Source: an uncultured Prevotella sp. (GTDB taxonomy: Bacteria > Bacteroidota > Bacteroidia > Bacteroidales > Bacteroidaceae). From it: a stretch of 64,000 nucleotides of DNA. The stretch lies in assembly GCA_934272845.1 (NCBI GenBank), contig CAKQSF010000006.1, positions 21,677 through 85,676 of the forward strand. Direction: 5' to 3'. Shown in pieces: positions 36,555 through 46,200 of this stretch; within the stretch, counting starts at the first letter, position 1, and each line of letters starts with the position of its first letter. A program made the position numbers and the translations under genes. Below the pieces are notes generated by a model. The model was not told the origin of the DNA. It was given only the letters and a program-made list of their open reading frames with translations, and ran no database searches.

Positions 36555-37712
36555 TTACTTAATCTGTGCGCCAGAAACTGTGTACTCAGCACCGTTCTTA
36601 ACGATAACAATCTGACCGTTCTTAACAGCCTTAACAACACCGTTAGATGCCTCTGCAGCCTCTGCTACACCAGCGATACCTGTTGGGTCGTAAGATACTT
36701 CAAGTACGAAGTAGTTCTGCTCACCAGTGTTGGTGAATGTGAACTCTGATACGCCACCAAGAGCGTAGGTGTTAACATCTGGGTTGTTACCATCCTTATA
36801 TGATTCCATAATCTTAGCGTCAGCCTCAGCATACTCTGTACCGTTAACTTCCTTCCAGTAGCAAGCACGATCTGTAGCGGCGTCCTTGTTTACTACGCTG
36901 TAGAATGTTACTGCGTATGCCTTCTTACCCTCTGGGCAAACAAACTGGTTCTGCGCACCGTTAGATACCTTTGTGCCTTTATAGGTCTTGCCATTAACAG
37001 AAACGTTGCTACCAGCACCGAAATCCTTAGCAGCGTTACCGATAAGAACGAGCTTTGAACCGTCAGCGTATGTGATAGTGCTGTAGCCATCTACTTTTGC
37101 TGCAGTACCGTTAGCGTAGTAAGATGCTGTTGGTGCTACATAAGTACCTTTGGCAGTGTCGAAGCCGTACATCTGGATTGTACCGCCCTTTGCCCAGAAT
37201 GTGTATGTGTTGCCACCAACAAGCTGGAACTTTGAAGCAATGTAGAGGTTGTCGCCATCTTCTTCCTCTACGCTCTCTATACCTGATACTGACTCACCAG
37301 AGGTCTGATTGTAGCAGTCGAATGACTTGCTTGAACCACGACGGAAGTAGAATGTTACGTCAGCGTTCTGCTTTGCCTTTACAACGATGGCGATGTTCTG
37401 TGTGCCGTCCTCAGCAGAGTGTGCTGTACCTGTTGGGTTTGATGCGCTTGGTGCGTCGGTAACACGTACGTTTACATAGTAACCGAAAGTGTAACTGCCG
37501 AATGTAACGGTCTTAGGGTCGCCTGCTTCGTCAAGGATCTGACCTGGAGTACCATTCTGGTTTGCAGATGTTGCGGTTACATAATCGTCGTCAGCGAGCA
37601 CTGTACCTTCTGCAATGGTACCGCCCTTTACGCTGTTGATTACCTGCCATGACTGTGCACTGACAGCTACTGCCATCATTGTAGCAGCAATAAGAGTAAA
37701 GATTTTCTTCAT
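36555..37712 (-). CDS. Secreted protein of unknown function (Prevotella-type)
   Basis: A 385-residue exported protein. The signal peptide MKKIFTLIAATMMAVAVSAQ is clear (cut after SAQ). The mature part is Gly/Thr/Asn-rich, with predicted beta strands and stretches such as NIAIVVKAKQNADVTFYFRRGS and GEQNYFVLEVSYDPTGIAG that recall beta-sandwich or carbohydrate-binding modules in Prevotella secreted lyases; I cannot name a domain with confidence. The end (NGQIVIVKNGAEYTVSGAQIK) resembles a short form of the C-terminal tail of exported Bacteroidales proteins. It has its own promoter and terminator and lies just beyond a SusCD operon, with which it shares a leader element, so a role with the same glycan is possible. 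Confidence 0.75.
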   Translation of the reverse strand: MKKIFTLIAATMMAVAVSAQSWQVINSVKGGTIAEGTVLADDDYVTATSANQNGTPGQILDEAGDPKTVTFGSYTFGYYVNVRVTDAPSASNPTGTAHSAEDGTQNIAIVVKAKQNADVTFYFRRGSSKSFDCYNQTSGESVSGIESVEEEDGDNLYIASKFQLVGGNTYTFWAKGGTIQMYGFDTAKGTYVAPTASYYANGTAAKVDGYSTITYADGSKLVLIGNAAKDFGAGSNVSVNGKTYKGTKVSNGAQNQFVCPEGKKAYAVTFYSVVNKDAATDRACYWKEVNGTEYAEADAKIMESYKDGNNPDVNTYALGGVSEFTFTNTGEQNYFVLEVSYDPTGIAGVAEAAEASNGVVKAVKNGQIVIVKNGAEYTVSGAQIK

Positions 37713-37789
37713 AGAAAAAAGTTTTATGAGTTAATAATGTTATGTTTGTTACGCTTTGTAGTTTTCTTTGTTAGTTTATTCTTCGCAGC

Positions 37790-37858
37790 TGGCGGGGACA
37801 TTCTACACGTCTGATGGTGACATTCTACGCTGTTGACGGCGTCATGCTACGCGTCCTT
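37790..37858 (-). repeat. Three imperfect ~21-nt direct repeats in the leader
   Basis: On the reverse strand CGTAGCATGACG, CGTAGAATGTCACC and GTGTAGAATGTCCCC recur at about 21-nt spacing within the untranslated leader of the secreted-protein gene. Confidence 0.5.
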
Positions 37859-37912
37859 TATTGCCACGGCAGAATGGAAGCCAACACTTCTTTGTTCTTT
37901 TGCCTTTACTAA
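37851..37912 (-). promoter_or_regulatory. Conserved ~60-nt leader element, copy B
   Basis: The reverse strand reads GGCAAAAGAACAAAG ... TTCTGCCGTGGCAATAAAGG, aligned with copies at 1341-1404 and 45876-45943. It lies within the predicted 5' leader, about 140-200 nt before the ATG at 37712. Confidence 0.5.
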
Positions 37913-37986
37913 AAGATACCTTTTACGCCTTTTTATTATCTTTTATATTATAGGTAACATTCTGATATAGGTAATATTCCACGGTA

Positions 37987-38017
37987 CAAAATTACTAATT
38001 TTCCTTGAATCGTACAA
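37987..38017 (-). promoter_or_regulatory. Promoter of the secreted-protein gene (TTG-N20-TAATTTTG)
   Basis: The reverse strand has TTG at 38017-38015, a 20-nt spacer and TAATTTTG at 37994-37987. It implies a ~270-nt leader. Confidence 0.7.
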
Positions 38018-38079
38018 GTTACAAGGGGATAATTATTTGATTTTGACTTTATTTTCACACCATAACGCTCTTCTTGCAT

Positions 38080-38118
38080 CAAAAAAGCACCGTTCCCCAA
38101 TATGAGGAACGGTGCTTA
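38080..38118 (-). terminator. Terminator of the susC-susD operon
   Basis: AAGCACCGTTCC and GGAACGGTGCTT form a perfect 12-bp stem with a 9-nt loop; on the reverse strand it continues into a T tract. It lies 29 nt past the lipoprotein stop. Confidence 0.9.
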
Positions 38119-38144
38119 ATATGTGTGTTTAGTCTAAATAACCT

Positions 38145-40382
38145 TTACTTTGCTGTGCGCCACTTTGGTGCGCCGATACCGTTTGTTACGATAACATTGT
38201 TGAAGTTCTTGAAGTAGAGGTTAGCAGAAGCTGAACCTGTACCGTCAATACCATCGGTGCGGTGTGTATCCCATGCCTGCTCACCTATCTGCTTGTGTGG
38301 TGGGTTAGGCTGGTACATAAGGTCTGTCGCGCTGATATCAGCAACATGTATCTTCAACTCATCGGCTCCGTGAGGATACTTGGCAACGGTTTCATCTGCC
38401 TTGAGCCATGCGCCAAATGAGTTCTTGACAGCACTGAATGCGTTAGATGTGAATACCTCTCCTGTAGACTCACTGACGTTGTCGTTGGTTGACCAGTTGT
38501 TGTAGATATCAAAGGTTGTTGCATCCTCGCATACACCATCAAGTGTACGGATGTCCGCTCCCTGAAGGTTGAGGTCACGCTCGTCACCTGATGCCTTTGT
38601 CTGAACGAAGAGGTTGTTGCGGATGATGAATGTAGAACCTGCTGGGATAGAGCGCAGTGACAACATTGGACGACCGCTGTAGGTATTCCAGTTCACGAAG
38701 GTGTTGTTCTCGATTGTTATCTTGAACACAAGTGTTGGGTCATTCCAAGAACCTGTCTTCGTACCGTGAGTAATGAAGTTACCGATAGGTGTATCGAAGA
38801 AGGTGTTGTTACGCCATACCATGTTGCGGAAGATGTTAGAGTTAGGGTTGTTCATGTCACCTGTGATGAAGCCGTAACCGGCACCGTTACCTGAGTAACC
38901 ACCGCAGTTGTAGAACTCACATCCCTCAACGATGAAGTTGTCAATGGTCTCACCGAACTTACACTGTGTACGGAAGAAACCACGAATGAGGTTCTGGAAT
39001 GTACAGTTGCGTATGATGTAGTCGTGAACGTTGATACCCATACCGCCAGAGTACTGGTTAGAGAAATAGTTACCGCTGGCAGTGTTCTGCAGACTGTTCT
39101 GAGCGAGAGGACAGTCGAAGTCAAGATCTTCGAATGTGATGTTGTCAATATCGATAGCGATATTAGCGTTCTCACCGCTTACAGGGTTACGTCCAAGCAT
39201 GAAGCTGCTGAAGCGTGTTGCAGAACCGTTCATAGCTACACCACCGAGACATACCTTAGCGCGACCCTTACCTGCTGCTATGTCATCAGGGTTAGTGCGC
39301 AGTGTGAAGCCCTTATAGATATTCTGGTTAGCACGGAAGAAGTATGTCTGTCCGCCTTCCAGTTCGAATACCTGACCCTCAGCGAGAGTGTTATCGGTCA
39401 TGAAGTTGTCGATAATATCAGTAAGCTGAGTAGCCTTTATCTGCATATTTATTACCTGACCGTCAATCATCATGGTATCCTGTGGTGCTGCTGCAATCTT
39501 GATAGGAGCACCAGGAGTACCCTTAGTACGGAATGACAATGGAGCGTAAACAGCGTCAACGGCAACAGGGATAGAACTATCCATCACGTTAACGTTATAC
39601 ACTGAGTTAGAGTCAAGACCTGCAATATCAAATGTACCAAGACCATCTTCATTGAAGTCATCGTCTGTCAGCGGAACCTTTATATACTCTGCTGGAACCT
39701 TAGCGTCAGGGTTAGACTGTGAAGCCTCAAGGAGAAGGTAGTCAACTTTCCACACCTTGTTACCATGATTATCAGTAGTAGTATTGAAGTGGTCAATCCA
39801 CTCAAGGTAATCAGCGTTAGTCACATCAACCTTTCTGTTAAGATGCAGCGTTACACCAGACTTAGTGAGGTTGCTCTTCTGATAGATAATGGCAGGAGTA
39901 GCGTAACGTGCGTCAGTCTGCAAGCCGAGATAGTCAGCCCAGTGCTGTCCGTCACCATAGCCCCACCACTCAGAGTTGTGAGCCTCACCGCGTGGTGAGA
40001 TGGCACGAATGGCGAAACGATATGATGTAGAGTAGCTAAGGTTACGGAGCATGAGTGTATCCTCAGTAGCCGCGATGATAGTATCGAGCAGCATATTCTC
40101 AGGAATCTCCCACTTCTCAGCGCTGTTAGCTTTGTTCTCCGTTGACATCTTTATTTCATATGCCGAAGCACCGTCAACCTTACTCCACGCAAGGAACACC
40201 TGGTTGATGTTCTTCACCTGACAGAGGTCTATTGCGCTTGTTCCAGCAGCCACGGTGTATCGTGTGCGGAACTGAGGACGCATCAGTCGGTCAGACGCAG
40301 CGTCAATGTTGTCGTCATCGCTACATGAGAACACTGCGAATGTTGACAGCAACATCAGTGAATATAATAATATCTTCTTCAT
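38145..40382 (-). CDS. Surface lipoprotein with DUF4957/DUF5123 beta-helix region (SusE/F position)
   Basis: A 745-residue lipoprotein: the signal peptide ends at AVFSCSDDD (lipidated Cys20). A fibronectin-III-like region follows (about 55-135, INQVFLAWSKVDGASAYEIKMS). The second half carries repeated short strands typical of right-handed beta-helices (NITFEDLDFDCP, YIIRNCTFQN, FIVEGCEFYNCGG, MVWRNNTFFDT, ITIENNTFVNW, FIIRNNLFVQT), as in DUF4957/DUF5123 proteins of pectin-related loci. No lyase catalytic residues were identified, so it is probably a glycan-binding protein. It is third in the operon after susC and susD, spaced 33 nt from susD. Confidence 0.85.
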   Translation of the reverse strand: MKKILLYSLMLLSTFAVFSCSDDDNIDAASDRLMRPQFRTRYTVAAGTSAIDLCQVKNINQVFLAWSKVDGASAYEIKMSTENKANSAEKWEIPENMLLDTIIAATEDTLMLRNLSYSTSYRFAIRAISPRGEAHNSEWWGYGDGQHWADYLGLQTDARYATPAIIYQKSNLTKSGVTLHLNRKVDVTNADYLEWIDHFNTTTDNHGNKVWKVDYLLLEASQSNPDAKVPAEYIKVPLTDDDFNEDGLGTFDIAGLDSNSVYNVNVMDSSIPVAVDAVYAPLSFRTKGTPGAPIKIAAAPQDTMMIDGQVINMQIKATQLTDIIDNFMTDNTLAEGQVFELEGGQTYFFRANQNIYKGFTLRTNPDDIAAGKGRAKVCLGGVAMNGSATRFSSFMLGRNPVSGENANIAIDIDNITFEDLDFDCPLAQNSLQNTASGNYFSNQYSGGMGINVHDYIIRNCTFQNLIRGFFRTQCKFGETIDNFIVEGCEFYNCGGYSGNGAGYGFITGDMNNPNSNIFRNMVWRNNTFFDTPIGNFITHGTKTGSWNDPTLVFKITIENNTFVNWNTYSGRPMLSLRSIPAGSTFIIRNNLFVQTKASGDERDLNLQGADIRTLDGVCEDATTFDIYNNWSTNDNVSESTGEVFTSNAFSAVKNSFGAWLKADETVAKYPHGADELKIHVADISATDLMYQPNPPHKQIGEQAWDTHRTDGIDGTGSASANLYFKNFNNVIVTNGIGAPKWRTAK

Positions 40383-40415
40383 AAATATTTTATTCTTTAT
40401 GTATGTTGGGTCGGA

Positions 40416-42542
40416 TTAATAACCGTAGTAGTTCTTATATACACCGTTAGAACGTGTGATAGCCTCACGTGGTATAGGCAGGAGGTAACGTACTGCTGGG
40501 AATACTGTAGGGATATCCTGTCCAGGAGTAATCTGCTTCTCTATACCATTCTCGATGATGTATACATTGCCGTAGGTAGAAGAGGTGCTACCACCACGGA
40601 TGTAACCGTAGAGAGAGTAACGTACGGCAGCCTGTGGATAACCACCATCCTCATCGTACCACTTAGAGTAGAAGTCCTGATTAACCTGCCATGCTGGTGC
40701 AGACACAGAACCATCGTTAGGTTTGCTGATAGCCTTGTATGGGAGGTTCTGCTTGTCGAACCAAAGCTGTGGGTTCTGCTTTACCTGTGCCTCAGACGCA
40801 ACCTGTAAGCCTGTCTCTGGGTCTACCACCTTAAGGCTTGTAGAAGTGCTCTCTTCGTTCATTATATACATATAAGGAAGAGAGTGGTTAGCGAACAGTT
40901 TGTCGTCCTGTGGGTTTTCAATCCAGATGTAGTTTAGACGGTTAGGAAGCATAGCATTGTCGAAGTATGCAATGCCATCGTGGTTCTGTACTACGTCAGA
41001 CCAAGAACATCCGATACCTGCATCTTCCGCAACAGCATAGTAACGCATGAATGTCCAGTAAAGAGCCTCGCCCAACTGGTCGTTACGTACGAGGTCTTTC
41101 CAACGCATATTTTCACCAGCGAACTCCCACTTGCGCTCGTCAAGGATTTCCTTGAGGAATGAAGCAGAATCAGTAGCGGCTACCTCAGGTGCGGTAGCAC
41201 CACGGAAAGCACGGTCGCGAACCTGCATTACGCATTCCTTAGCTTTCTGATTTACGGTACGTGTGAGTTTGAGGTCAGCCTCAGCATACATTAAGAGTAC
41301 GTCGGCGTAACGGAGGTATGGATAGTTAATACCAGTGTTAGTTGTAGTAATCTTAGTGAAGGCGTTGGTACTATTGTAGAGTTTAGACCACTTCATGTTA
41401 TAGAGGCTGTAACCTGCGTTGATAGTAGGTGTGCCGTCGTATGTGTAAGAGAACCATCCAGACTGGCAGTCCTTACGTGTGTCACCTTCTTTGAAAGAGT
41501 AACGGTAGAGAGACTCTACGCCTTGGTTACCTCCGCACTCACCCCACTGGAAGTTAGTCTCACCACCAGAAGAAGCGAACTTAGGTCCCTGACGATAACC
41601 TATAGTACCATTAGCGTCCTTTGCGAATGGAAGTTCGAAGATAGGATCGTCACCATCCAAAGTGCTGAAGTTACACTCGTTGATGAACACGTTCTGATAA
41701 CTCTGAGTAAGCGCGTGTGTTCCGCTTGTTATCACAGAGTCAGCATAGTTCTTCGCTACTGTCAGGAAGTACTTGGTGTCCTCTTCTGAAGGTGTACCCA
41801 TGTATCCGTAAGATGTAGCGTCGTCAGCATCGTGACGCAGTGAGTATCCTGATGCCTGAAGTGCGATACGTGCAATCACGCCCCAACAAGCCTCTTTTGA
41901 TACTCGCTCTATTCCGTCAGCGTTATCACGAGCGTATGAGAGAGATGGTGCAATAGCAGCGAGGTCGGCAATGAGTTGCTTTGCTATCTCGTCACGTGAA
42001 GTTACAGGAGGCACGAAGTTCTTTGTCTCGGAAGTAGGCTCCAGTGTGAAAGGAACGTCACCCCAGTAACACATCAGTTCGTAATAAAGCATAGCGCGCA
42101 ACACCTTCGCTTCTCCCATATACTGACGCATTTCAGCATAGCTGTCGTTAGAAGGATTGTATAGAACACTTGTGCTGAGATAGTGGCAGAAGTTGTTAGC
42201 GTTCTCTATGCCAGCATAAGTAGCGTCCCATGTTTTCTTAGCAGTACTACTGCTTGCGTCAAGATCATAACGCTTCGGTGTGTTGGTCTGCGCATTCTCG
42301 TTAGTGTTGCTACAGAAGTCAACATCAGAGTTGAGAATCAGTGAATACGTATAAGCTTCTCCGAAGGTGTTAGAACTGAGGATATCAGCATACACACCGT
42401 TCAGTGCCTGCTTAACGTCTTTCGCAGAACTGTATATGGTGGCAGGGTCATACTTGGAAGGAGCGTCCACGTCGAGATAGTCGTTACAAGCCGTGAGTGC
42501 CATGACACCAAGTCCACCGATAAATATATTCTTTAATTTCAT
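40416..42542 (-). CDS. SusD/RagB family nutrient-binding outer-membrane lipoprotein
   Basis: Sits over the partner SusC barrel as the lid that captures oligosaccharide. The 708-residue protein has a lipoprotein signal (Cys19 in MALTACNDYLDVDAP) and the SusD N-terminal pattern ending in IYSSAKDVKQALNGVYADI. The TPR region follows (EMRQYMGEAKVLRAMLYYELMCYWGDVPFT) and the C-terminal RagB/SusD region holds YPYLRYADVLLMYAEADL and EILDERKWEFAGENMRWKDLVR. It ends in the usual LPIPREAITRSNG. It is longer than the typical 500-600 residues. It lies 29 nt after susC. Confidence 0.95.
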   Translation of the reverse strand: MKLKNIFIGGLGVMALTACNDYLDVDAPSKYDPATIYSSAKDVKQALNGVYADILSSNTFGEAYTYSLILNSDVDFCSNTNENAQTNTPKRYDLDASSSTAKKTWDATYAGIENANNFCHYLSTSVLYNPSNDSYAEMRQYMGEAKVLRAMLYYELMCYWGDVPFTLEPTSETKNFVPPVTSRDEIAKQLIADLAAIAPSLSYARDNADGIERVSKEACWGVIARIALQASGYSLRHDADDATSYGYMGTPSEEDTKYFLTVAKNYADSVITSGTHALTQSYQNVFINECNFSTLDGDDPIFELPFAKDANGTIGYRQGPKFASSGGETNFQWGECGGNQGVESLYRYSFKEGDTRKDCQSGWFSYTYDGTPTINAGYSLYNMKWSKLYNSTNAFTKITTTNTGINYPYLRYADVLLMYAEADLKLTRTVNQKAKECVMQVRDRAFRGATAPEVAATDSASFLKEILDERKWEFAGENMRWKDLVRNDQLGEALYWTFMRYYAVAEDAGIGCSWSDVVQNHDGIAYFDNAMLPNRLNYIWIENPQDDKLFANHSLPYMYIMNEESTSTSLKVVDPETGLQVASEAQVKQNPQLWFDKQNLPYKAISKPNDGSVSAPAWQVNQDFYSKWYDEDGGYPQAAVRYSLYGYIRGGSTSSTYGNVYIIENGIEKQITPGQDIPTVFPAVRYLLPIPREAITRSNGVYKNYYGY

Positions 42543-42571
42543 ATTATATCTGTATTTTATGTCAACAATTA

Positions 42572-45500
42572 TTAGAAGTTAACGTTGAGACCGAATGAGA
42601 ACGCACGGTTACGTGGGTAACGGTTGTAGTCCATAGAAGGCGTAAGGCCTGACTGTATATCAACCTCTGGGTCATAGCCAGAGTAACCAGTGATGATGAA
42701 GAGGTTGCTTGCAGATACATAAGCGCGCACCTTGCTGAGGTGTATAGCCTTTGTGAGCTTCTTTGGCAGTGTGTAACCGATAGTCAAGTCGCTGAGACGT
42801 ACGAATGAGCCATCTTCTACGAAGTAAGAGTTGATAGTGTTGCTAACGAGGTCAGCAGGGTTCCATAGGCTCTTACCAGCGTTGATGAGAGCGTACTCAT
42901 CTTTGCTTACTGTAGTAGTAGGACCAGTGGTGTAGTCGTCATGGCTTCCAGAGTTCTGTGTGTAGCACCAACGGTTGCCGCGTCCGAAGTCAGCGAGGAC
43001 ATTGGTATAGGTGTTGGTAGATGAAGAACTTGAAGAAAGCGCGTATGCAGTACCGTTATATACATCGAAGTTGAGCATATATGTGAAGTTGGCAGTGAAG
43101 TCCCAGTCCTTATACTGACCAGAGAGTCCGAAGCCACCCTGCCAACGTGGGTTGGTGTTACCAATCACAGTGCGGTCCTTATCAGTAATCTTTCCGTCGC
43201 CATCGAGGTCCTTGAACTTAATCTTACCAGGCATGCTTGGGTCGCCTGATGTAGAAGCGGCGAGTACGTCCTTTGACATCTCAGGCACGCCATCGTTGAG
43301 TTTCCACTTTCCTTTGTTCACCCAAGTGTCGTTATCGAAGTCGCTCATCTGATAGAGTCCGTCATAAACATATCCATAGAGCAGACCAACCTCGTTACCT
43401 ACCTCGAGGAGGTAATCGTCCTTACCGCTTGAGTAGAAGCGAGAAGAGTTGTTGTAGAGTTTGCTATCGGTAGCGTTAAGTGCCTTAACGGTCATCTTGT
43501 TGTGACCAGCAGTAAAGTTGCCAGAGAGCACATAGTCCTTACCACGGATGATGTCACCGCTTACGGTAAGTTCAAATCCCTTGTTCTGCACTTTACCAAT
43601 GTTCTGCATCTGCTTTGAGTAACCAGCAGTAGTAGCGATGGTAGAGTTGTAAAGGAGGTCACGTGTAGTGTTGATATAGAACTCAGGAGTTACGGTCAAG
43701 CGTCCACCGAAGAGTGTGATATCAGCAGCGAGGTTACGTGTGATAGTAGTCTCCCACTTGATGTCGGTGTTAGGATACGAAGAAGGTGAAGTATAGTACA
43801 TATCACCATACTGACGCTCTTCGCCGAAGCCAGGACCACCCTCAACGCTCATGGTGTAGAGGTAACGCCATAGGTCGTCAGAGATATTGTTGTTACCAGC
43901 GAGACCGAATGCAGCACGAAGCTTCAACTGATCAATCCACTTAATATCCTTGAGGAACTTCTCACGCTTCATGTCCCATGCAGCAGATACAGATGGGAAC
44001 CAGCCCCACTGGTTGCCAGGAGCGAACTTAGTAGAACCGTCGCCACGGAGTGTAGCAGAGAAGAGGTACTTGTGATCGTAGTTATATGATACCTGTCCGA
44101 AGAAAGACGCTGTGCGGTTAGCTGTAGACAGTGTAGTGTTAGAGATGTAAGGATCTCCGAGACCCATGTTGTTGAATGCGCGCTCAGCGTCAACGGTACG
44201 GTCGAAGTAACGGTTCTTCTGGTCGTACTCCTTATACTGAGTGTTATATATTTCCTGACCGAGGAGGAAAGAGAAGTTATGAACATCGTCGATGTCCATG
44301 TTGTATGTAGCGGTGTTAGTCCATGTGTAAGACTGTGTGGTGCGGTTAGTCACCTCAGCTACAGGCTGTGAGTTATACTTCTTACCCTCAGATGTCAATG
44401 CACCCCAGTAACGCTGTGTGTCACGGAATGTGATAGAGTAGTTACCCTCTGTGCGGAGCGTGAGGTTCTTGATAGGCTCCCATGAGAGAGCGAAACGGTT
44501 GTTGATGTTGTAAGAGTGCTTCTTCTGAACGTTAGTAGCGATGTTAGCCACTGGGTTGTTCTCGTTAAAGTCGTTCTCTACGTCGGCGTCAGTCCATGCA
44601 GCGTTGAAAGAACCGAACTGACGGTAGCCCTGTGTAGGACGATACTTCAGTACGTCAACGATACCACCAGTACCAACGTTGTCGCCACCTGCACCCTCGT
44701 CACGACGGTATGTCATGGTTGGGTTATAAGTAAACTTAAGGTTCTTGGTTATCTGAGTGTTCAACTTGAGGTTGATGTTGGTACGGCGAACGCCAGAACC
44801 TACGATGATACCCTTATCCTCTGACTGTGTGAGAGAGAGGTTAAACTTAGTCTTGTCGTTACCACCACCGATGGTTACGTTAGAAGAGTATGAGAGCGGA
44901 GTCTCGTTCATTACCTCATCCTGCCAGTCTGTAGATGCTATAGAGCGGTATATGTCCATATCGGCAGGGTTACCGAAGTACTCACGGTACTGGCGTGCAG
45001 ATGTAGAAGAGTATGCTACGCCACCCTGAGCGCGATCCCACTGATACTCTACGAAGTCGGCTGTGTTCATGAGGTCGAGCTTCTTAGAGATATGAGATAT
45101 GGTGAGACGGCCGTTGAATGATACCTGTACCTTGCCTTCCTTAGCCGACTTTGTTGTTACGACGATAACGCCGTTACCACCCTTGGCACCGTAAATGGCT
45201 GTAAGAGAGGCATCTTTCAATACGTCGATAGACGCAATATCTGATGGTGGGATATCGTTGATGTTTGACTGCTGGAATCCGTCAACGATGTAGAGAGGTT
45301 CGTTAGACTGTGTTACTGACGTAGCACCACGCACACGGATGTTGATGTCGGCACCTGGCTGACCATCGACAGATGTTACCTGCACACCGGCAATCTTACC
45401 TGCAAGTGCTTCTGCTGCAGATGCTACAGGCACAGCGGCGAGTTTTGCACCTGAGATAGAACCTACGGAACCTGTCAAGTCCTTACGTGCCTTAGAGCCG

Positions 45501-45835
45501 TAACCGATGGCAACGACCTCATTGAGGACTGTAGCGTCGTCTTCGAGCACTACTGCGAGGTCATTCTTACTGCCTACTTTCACATCTGCTGACTTCATAC
45601 CTACGTACGAAATCTGCAAGTTGTGGGACGTTGAGGTCATCTTCAGGGTAAAGTTACCGTCGAAGTCGGTAACTGTGCCGTTGCTGGTGCCTTTCTCCAT
45701 TACGGTAGCACCAATAATCGGCTCGCCCATGCTGTCCTTAACGTTACCCTTCACTGTCTGCGCCTGAACTGCCGCACAGAAGAAGAGCAGCAATGCCACG
45801 AGCGCATAGCGAACGTTTTTGATTTTTTCAGACAT
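42572..45835 (-). CDS. SusC/RagA family TonB-dependent outer-membrane transporter
   Basis: Energy-coupled importer of glycan oligosaccharides. The 1087-residue protein has a signal peptide (cut near AVQAQT), a carboxypeptidase-regulatory-like domain (about 25-105, GNVKDSMGEPIIGATVMEKG), the TonB-box-containing region (EVVAIGYGSKARKDLTGSVG), a plug domain (GVQVTSVDGQPGADINIRVRG, DVLKDASLTAIYG) and a C-terminal barrel ending RNRAFSFGLNVNF. There is no N-terminal anti-sigma-interacting extension, so regulation through an ECF sigma/anti-sigma pair is unlikely. It is first gene of the operon with a ~360-nt leader. The DUF4957 partner hints at pectin-like substrate; this is inference. Confidence 0.96.
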   Translation of the reverse strand: MSEKIKNVRYALVALLLFFCAAVQAQTVKGNVKDSMGEPIIGATVMEKGTSNGTVTDFDGNFTLKMTSTSHNLQISYVGMKSADVKVGSKNDLAVVLEDDATVLNEVVAIGYGSKARKDLTGSVGSISGAKLAAVPVASAAEALAGKIAGVQVTSVDGQPGADINIRVRGATSVTQSNEPLYIVDGFQQSNINDIPPSDIASIDVLKDASLTAIYGAKGGNGVIVVTTKSAKEGKVQVSFNGRLTISHISKKLDLMNTADFVEYQWDRAQGGVAYSSTSARQYREYFGNPADMDIYRSIASTDWQDEVMNETPLSYSSNVTIGGGNDKTKFNLSLTQSEDKGIIVGSGVRRTNINLKLNTQITKNLKFTYNPTMTYRRDEGAGGDNVGTGGIVDVLKYRPTQGYRQFGSFNAAWTDADVENDFNENNPVANIATNVQKKHSYNINNRFALSWEPIKNLTLRTEGNYSITFRDTQRYWGALTSEGKKYNSQPVAEVTNRTTQSYTWTNTATYNMDIDDVHNFSFLLGQEIYNTQYKEYDQKNRYFDRTVDAERAFNNMGLGDPYISNTTLSTANRTASFFGQVSYNYDHKYLFSATLRGDGSTKFAPGNQWGWFPSVSAAWDMKREKFLKDIKWIDQLKLRAAFGLAGNNNISDDLWRYLYTMSVEGGPGFGEERQYGDMYYTSPSSYPNTDIKWETTITRNLAADITLFGGRLTVTPEFYINTTRDLLYNSTIATTAGYSKQMQNIGKVQNKGFELTVSGDIIRGKDYVLSGNFTAGHNKMTVKALNATDSKLYNNSSRFYSSGKDDYLLEVGNEVGLLYGYVYDGLYQMSDFDNDTWVNKGKWKLNDGVPEMSKDVLAASTSGDPSMPGKIKFKDLDGDGKITDKDRTVIGNTNPRWQGGFGLSGQYKDWDFTANFTYMLNFDVYNGTAYALSSSSSSTNTYTNVLADFGRGNRWCYTQNSGSHDDYTTGPTTTVSKDEYALINAGKSLWNPADLVSNTINSYFVEDGSFVRLSDLTIGYTLPKKLTKAIHLSKVRAYVSASNLFIITGYSGYDPEVDIQSGLTPSMDYNRYPRNRAFSFGLNVNF

Positions 45836-45875
45836 AGAATAATGTTTTAGATTAATATTTTAGTTAATTGTAATT

Positions 45876-45943
45876 CTTCATACACTTTTTCTCTCGCCAT
45901 GACGGAACTCCTACATGTTTGGTTCTGTTCTTTTGGCTTTACG
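45876..45943 (-). promoter_or_regulatory. Conserved ~60-nt leader element, copy C (susC leader)
   Basis: The reverse strand reads AAAGCCAAAAGAACAGAACC ... GAGTTCCGTCATGGCGAGAG. It aligns with copies at 1341-1404 and 37851-37912 (same strand sense relative to the gene). It ends about 40 nt before the susC ATG. Confidence 0.5.
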
Positions 45944-46153
45944 AAAATGCTTTCTTTTCCCTAGTCTTTTTTTGCGATGGCGTACGGGGGTTGGTAGTAC
46001 TTCGCGTTTCAAGGTTTTAGGATTATGGCGCAAGATGTTTACACCGCTTTTCTCTGTCAATTTTTCGCGGTATAGCCCCTGCGCTTAGTTTTTCTCTTAT
46101 ATCTTCACAGAAATATAATGTTTATAATGTTTTTGTATAGTTGGTAGTCGTTT

Positions 46154-46168
46154 GTCGCCCTTTGCGAC
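46154..46168 (-). promoter_or_regulatory. Small hairpin early in the susC leader
   Basis: GTCGC and GCGAC flank a 5-nt loop on the reverse strand, and the motif ACTACAAAC / ACTACCAAC occurs on both sides. Possibly a regulator-binding or RNA element. Confidence 0.4.
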
Positions 46169-46200
46169 GGTTTGTAGTAATCCTTTTACACTTTGTGCTA

